Source of the DNA: DASXZH01 sp036502005
Lineage (GTDB): Bacteria > Armatimonadota > Fimbriimonadia > Fimbriimonadales > Fimbriimonadaceae
Assembly (NCBI GenBank): GCA_036502005.1
Contig: DASXZH010000003.1
Location: 4,808-68,807 of the forward strand
Direction: 5' to 3'
DNA: 64,000 nt
Positions 61,083 through 64,000 of the stretch are shown piece by piece (position 1 is the stretch's first letter; every line of letters starts with the position of its first letter). The notes below the pieces were generated by a model that was not told the origin of the DNA, made no database searches, and saw only the letters and a list, made by a program, of their open reading frames with translations. The position numbers and the translations under genes were made by a program.

Positions 61083-61754
61083 CTATATTAGCTTTTTCCT
61101 TTCGTTCAAAAACTCCCGCCAGTCCCAGGTCGCCGCGTTGTCGCAGCACCTAAGCGCCTCGGGCGAGCCAATCCGTTCCGCCAAGTGGTGGATCTGCTCT
61201 TTAACCTCCGGCTTTGCCAAGAAGCTCGGATCTCCGAAGGGTTTTGTGAAACTACAGGACGCGCACACGGCGCGCAAATTAATTGGTCTGTTTCACCCAC
61301 TGCCAGTGTGATCGAAGGTTGTGGCTGGCGCGCCGCACACCTCACACTGGTTGTTCGTTCTCTTAAAAAGTTGCTTGAGTGCGCTTGGCGGACAAATGCT
61401 TTGCCGCAATGGATAGCCTCCGCCGATAAGGTGCCAGAAGTTTTGACCGAGGGATACTTGCTTCTCCTCAACTGATAAGGCATCATCCTGGAGATTGGTT
61501 CGGAACTGGCGAACGAACGCTGCCTCTTCTCGGCATCGGCCGCTGCAATAGGGTGAGCGCGCCGAATCCATTGGGATGCCGCAGTTTGGACAGGTAAGTG
61601 GGTCGGCCTTAATGGGAGTTGGGAAGTTTTTCAGAGAGATGGCTGAATCTAGGAAAAGGGAAAGGGTTGCCCGAGCGCGGAGTTCCATCGTATCTGCGGA
61701 AAATGCAACAGAAGCGGTCGGCAAGGAATCGTGAAGCTGAGTCAGTGTGGTCAT
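61083..61754 (-). pseudogene. zinc-ribbon/HNH-type gene interrupted by one in-frame TGA
   Basis: A single reading frame from ATG 61754 to a stop at 61083 codes for 223 residues except for one TGA at 61293-61295. The first part has CPNCG ... CSGRC (zinc ribbon) and CEVCGAPATTFDHTGSG; the second continues directly as NRPINLRAVCASCSFTKPFGDPSF and ends WDWREFLNERKK. The CxxC...CxxC and Asp-His form an HNH-like zinc site split by the stop. All codons on both sides stay in frame, so this is a point nonsense mutation, a recoded UGA, or a sequencing error. A small gene is coupled upstream. Confidence 0.8.
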
Positions 61755-61873
61755 CACTTCTCCAGATTTTGGACTATTACCTCCAGCAGGTCATTTTGTT
61801 TCCCCAGGAGCCGTAACACTTCGCCATGAAACTCCATCGTTGCGATCTCAAGCAGTTCCTGTTCTTCGCTCAT
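61754..61873 (-). CDS. 39-aa helical protein coupled to the HNH-type gene
   Basis: Reverse strand, ATG 61873 to TGA 61756-61754. Sequence opens MSEEQELLEIATMEF and ends DLLEVIVQNLEK, a single amphipathic, coiled-coil-like helix. Its TGA overlaps the HNH ATG as TGATG, which is strong evidence of translational coupling. No Shine-Dalgarno precedes it. Could be an antidote, subunit or regulatory leader peptide for the nuclease-like protein; unknown. Confidence 0.6.
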   Translation of the reverse strand: MSEEQELLEIATMEFHGEVLRLLGKQNDLLEVIVQNLEK

Positions 61874-61880
61874 AACAAAT

Positions 61881-61911
61881 GAAAACAGCCGGAAGGTTCA
61901 CTTCCGGCTGT
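61881..61911 (-). terminator. rho-independent terminator of the Kelch gene
   Basis: Perfect 11-bp stem ACAGCCGGAAG/CTTCCGGCTGT (61885-61895, 61901-61911), 5-base loop, followed on the reverse strand by TTTTC. It lies 27 bases after the Kelch gene stop and just before the 39-aa gene. Confidence 0.8.
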
Positions 61912-61937
61912 AGATATCACAGAACCTCTAGCTTCCT

Positions 61938-63869
61938 CTAGTTTGCCTCAACTCCGACTACGTCAACACTCAGTTTGAAGGACGCAGTTGAGATGTGGCC
62001 AGGTTGAACTCCTCGTACTACCACTTCCACCTTATTGCCTGGGCCTAAATACTGCGTCGCAGCCGCCGGCGGCGTGGCGGTCATGTAGGTCGCTGTATTT
62101 GGGAAGTTCTGGTTTCCAGCCAGATCCCAGTTGGCGGTGTGGAAGTTGTAAAAGAATATCTGCTCGGTGACGCCGACGCGCGCCGTGGCGTAGACGATCG
62201 CGCTAAGGTTCGTTGTAACAGCGACTCCGGTAAAGGTGCACCCGACACCGCAAACCTGCTCTGATCCGCCGATTAGCTGAGACTGGCCGCTAAAGTTAAC
62301 GTTGTCGAGACTCGCAACGCTTGTTACGTTACCGATCCCATTTTGGCCTTCTCCAGCGAAGAGTCCAACAGCTTTTGGAACATTTTGCGGAACGATGTCT
62401 ACTTGAACCCCAGGCGAAGCAATTCCGTTGGTAACAACTTGTAGCGTCGCAAATCCAAGCTCACCATTCAACGGCATCCTGAAATTTGTTGTCTCAAGGG
62501 ATTTGCCCGTGCAAATCGCCATTGTGTTAGGCAGAAACTCTTTTGCGTAAACCACGTCACCGGTTTGCTGCATCGTGAGCTTGATGATGGGATAGTTAGT
62601 GTTGGCCTGCGTATCGTCGCCGTATCCAGCGTCCGTTGATAGCCCAGTTAGCTGCGTTCCCGTAAGGGTGTAAGACTTGCCCAATGCGAGGGTTTTCGAT
62701 ACGCTCGTGATTGCCGGAGCCCAGTTTGGAGATGACGATCCGCCCGGATTGTAAAGCTCAACGTCGTTAGTTTGATCAACCGAAAGCACTTGGCCGCTAG
62801 GCAGCATCAAAAAGTTGTATTGCCCTCCAACGGTGAAGTTTCCATCGCTGGTGGGGATCGAATCCGGAGGGCCCGCAATATGCGTTAAAGCAAACCCATC
62901 CCAGAGGAACCACTCCGATGGGCCAGCATAGTATCCCGCGGTCCCTGCTACCATCACCTTTCCATTTGGCAAAAGAACAGCAGGACCGTCGGCGACGTCG
63001 ATCTGGCCGAATTCGTCAGAAGGGAAACTTGGCGCGGGCAGCCATGTGTTGTTTACGGGATTGTACGTGATGTTAGCGCCGTTGCCGCCAAACTGAATGA
63101 CATAGCCTGTATATTGCAGGATGGCCGGGCCGACCTCGGCATCTGGATTATCGACTACATTGTAGGTAGGCGGTGTCGTAAAGGACCAAGTCAAAGTGCT
63201 GCTGTTAAAAATCTCAGCTTGCGAAGTTGTTGGAAAGTAGGTATCCATCCTATACAAATTCTTGTTCGGAAGCAAGATGAGGCCAGCTTCGTCATTATCG
63301 AGCATTGAAGGGCCACCGTATGGATAGATCCAAGAGTTCGTGCTGAAATTGAAAGCCGCGTTGTCCGACGTAAACGGATTTGAAACAAAAACTAAGCCGT
63401 TTGGCAACGTTGCAGTAGCCGTATCGCCCATCATGCCGCCATTTGCACTTGCCCATGCGGGAGGAATAGCACTCGCCGTCCACTGATCCTTATCCGGATT
63501 GTAGTAGCCAGCATTACCGCACCAATCAAGTTGACCCTCGTTATACTCCCCGCCGACCGCAAAAACGCGGCCGTCGGGCATCACTTCTGTGCCCTCGTAA
63601 AGGGGAGCCCAGCCACCAAAGTTTGGCCATTGCCCAACAGTTGAAGCGAGCTTCTTCCAGGTGCCGTTGGCATAGTTGCCGCTCTTATTGGGAGTGAGCT
63701 TGTACCAATCGGACGTCAGTCCATTCTGTATCATCACCGACCCGTCAGTAAGGAGTTGCGGATTGCAGGCGAGTGACAGACCGTTGGGAACGTTGTTAAC
63801 TGCGGTCCAAGATTGGGCACCCGCATTTTGTATGCAGAGGGTGCCAAGGACAATCGCCCCCAAGGACAT
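61938..63869 (-). CDS. secreted Kelch/galactose-oxidase-like beta-propeller protein
   Basis: 643 aa, AGAAAGAAAA directly before the ATG. Signal MSLGAIVLGTLCIQNAGAQ. Repeated blades with GG and Trp at 45-50-residue steps (LYEGTEVMPDGRVFAVGGEYNEG, PNGKVMVAGTAGYYAGP, LPSGQVLSVDQTNDVELYN) and a C-terminal beta-sandwich (APAITSVSKTLALGKSYTLTGTQL), the galactose-oxidase/glyoxal-oxidase layout. I could not place the copper Tyr/His ligands with confidence, so it may be a non-enzymatic propeller. Its start lies 52 bases from the divergent transposase. Confidence 0.82.
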   Translation of the reverse strand: MSLGAIVLGTLCIQNAGAQSWTAVNNVPNGLSLACNPQLLTDGSVMIQNGLTSDWYKLTPNKSGNYANGTWKKLASTVGQWPNFGGWAPLYEGTEVMPDGRVFAVGGEYNEGQLDWCGNAGYYNPDKDQWTASAIPPAWASANGGMMGDTATATLPNGLVFVSNPFTSDNAAFNFSTNSWIYPYGGPSMLDNDEAGLILLPNKNLYRMDTYFPTTSQAEIFNSSTLTWSFTTPPTYNVVDNPDAEVGPAILQYTGYVIQFGGNGANITYNPVNNTWLPAPSFPSDEFGQIDVADGPAVLLPNGKVMVAGTAGYYAGPSEWFLWDGFALTHIAGPPDSIPTSDGNFTVGGQYNFLMLPSGQVLSVDQTNDVELYNPGGSSSPNWAPAITSVSKTLALGKSYTLTGTQLTGLSTDAGYGDDTQANTNYPIIKLTMQQTGDVVYAKEFLPNTMAICTGKSLETTNFRMPLNGELGFATLQVVTNGIASPGVQVDIVPQNVPKAVGLFAGEGQNGIGNVTSVASLDNVNFSGQSQLIGGSEQVCGVGCTFTGVAVTTNLSAIVYATARVGVTEQIFFYNFHTANWDLAGNQNFPNTATYMTATPPAAATQYLGPGNKVEVVVRGVQPGHISTASFKLSVDVVGVEAN

Positions 63870-63909
63870 TTTTCTTTCTGGGTCTACGAGATTTTCTGTG
63901 GGTTAGGTC

Positions 63910-63915
63910 TAATCT
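63910..63915 (+). promoter_or_regulatory. -10-like TAATCT before the transposase
   Basis: TAATCT ends 6 bases before ATG 63922: the same leaderless layout as host genes. The surrounding GGTTAGGTCTAATCTTAACC is nearly palindromic. Confidence 0.35.
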
Positions 63916-63921
63916 TAACCG

Positions 63922-64000
63922 ATGGACGGTTCAGATCTTTACACACGTTTGCTGGGTGTCAGCGCTCCTTGGTTTGTCTCTTCTGTAGAGTTTGACGAGA
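63922..64000 (+). CDS. ISL3-type transposase, 5' end only
   Basis: Open frame from ATG 63922 to the right edge, 26 codons: MDGSDLYTRLLGVSAPWFVS followed by SVEFDE. The pattern LYxRLLGixxPWxVxxVexD is the start of ISL3-family transposases. The rest, and the right end of the element, lie outside the window. The family call rests on 26 residues. Confidence 0.6.
   Translation, partial: MDGSDLYTRLLGVSAPWFVSSVEFDE

Noticed and set aside
61293..61295. Selenocysteine codon as the preferred reading of the TGA
   Set aside because: The stem-loop after it is short, the adjacent zinc site already has its four Cys, and no sel genes are in the window; left open rather than claimed.
61106..61486. 126-aa reverse frame overlapping the HNH-type gene
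   Set aside because: Different frame, Arg-rich; the zinc motifs lie in the 61083-61754 frame.

Overview
The window looks like one contiguous piece of a free-living, moderately GC-rich bacterial chromosome. There is no phage region, no CRISPR array and no rRNA. I think the source is an Armatimonadota-type (Fimbriimonadia-like) or related planctomycete-like lineage. The grounds are a Planctomycete-cytochrome/DUF1549/DUF1553 gene next to a DUF1501 gene, a short type IV prepilin, a futalosine-type menaquinone gene, an orphan MutL-like ASKHA protein, an EF-G2-type GTPase, many TTG/GTG starts and heavy intergenic repeat content. This is inference; no marker gene was searched.

Layout. 1-5.7 kb: FAD oxidoreductase (cut by the left edge), a secreted protein with an STN-like domain, and a GH31 glycosidase with an inserted PA14 domain. 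6-9.7 kb: orphan MalK/UgpC ATPase, MutL-like protein, and a DUF433/PIN-like toxin-antitoxin pair whose toxin gene appears frameshifted. 9.7-12.5 kb: three-gene ECF sigma operon joined by ATGA overlaps. 12.5-13 kb: nested palindromic repeat. 13-29.2 kb: polysaccharide deacetylase, mfd, NAT-like enzyme, sialate-esterase-like SGNH protein, Lhr-type helicase, SIS protein, and an ACT protein with aspartate kinase. 29.3-43 kb: folP, thrS (no TGS domain), prepilin, MacB-like permease, SGNH lipoprotein plus macro-domain gene running into tRNA-Arg, mqnD, cysK and moaB. 43-51.7 kb: EF-G2, several small secreted proteins, an MDR oxidoreductase, an esterase and a lipid kinase. 51.9-55.8 kb: UDP-sugar operon (2-epimerase, aminotransferase, dehydrogenase-acetyltransferase fusion) fitting the UDP-2,3-diacetamido-uronic acid route. 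56-60.7 kb: cytochrome/DUF1553 and DUF1501 pair. 61-64 kb: zinc-ribbon/HNH gene interrupted by an in-frame UGA, an unlisted 39-aa gene coupled to it, a Kelch-type secreted protein, and the start of an ISL3-type transposase at the right edge.

Two window-wide signals stand out. First, many intergenic regions carry degenerate tandem arrays with an exact 7-base phase, usually as inverted pairs at both ends of the spacer; the 7-base phase is kept even where the word changes. Some arrays run into stop codons of neighbouring genes. Second, at least eleven start codons lie 5-8 bases after a -10-like TANNNT hexamer and lack a Shine-Dalgarno sequence, which suggests common leaderless transcription; this also settles several start codons.
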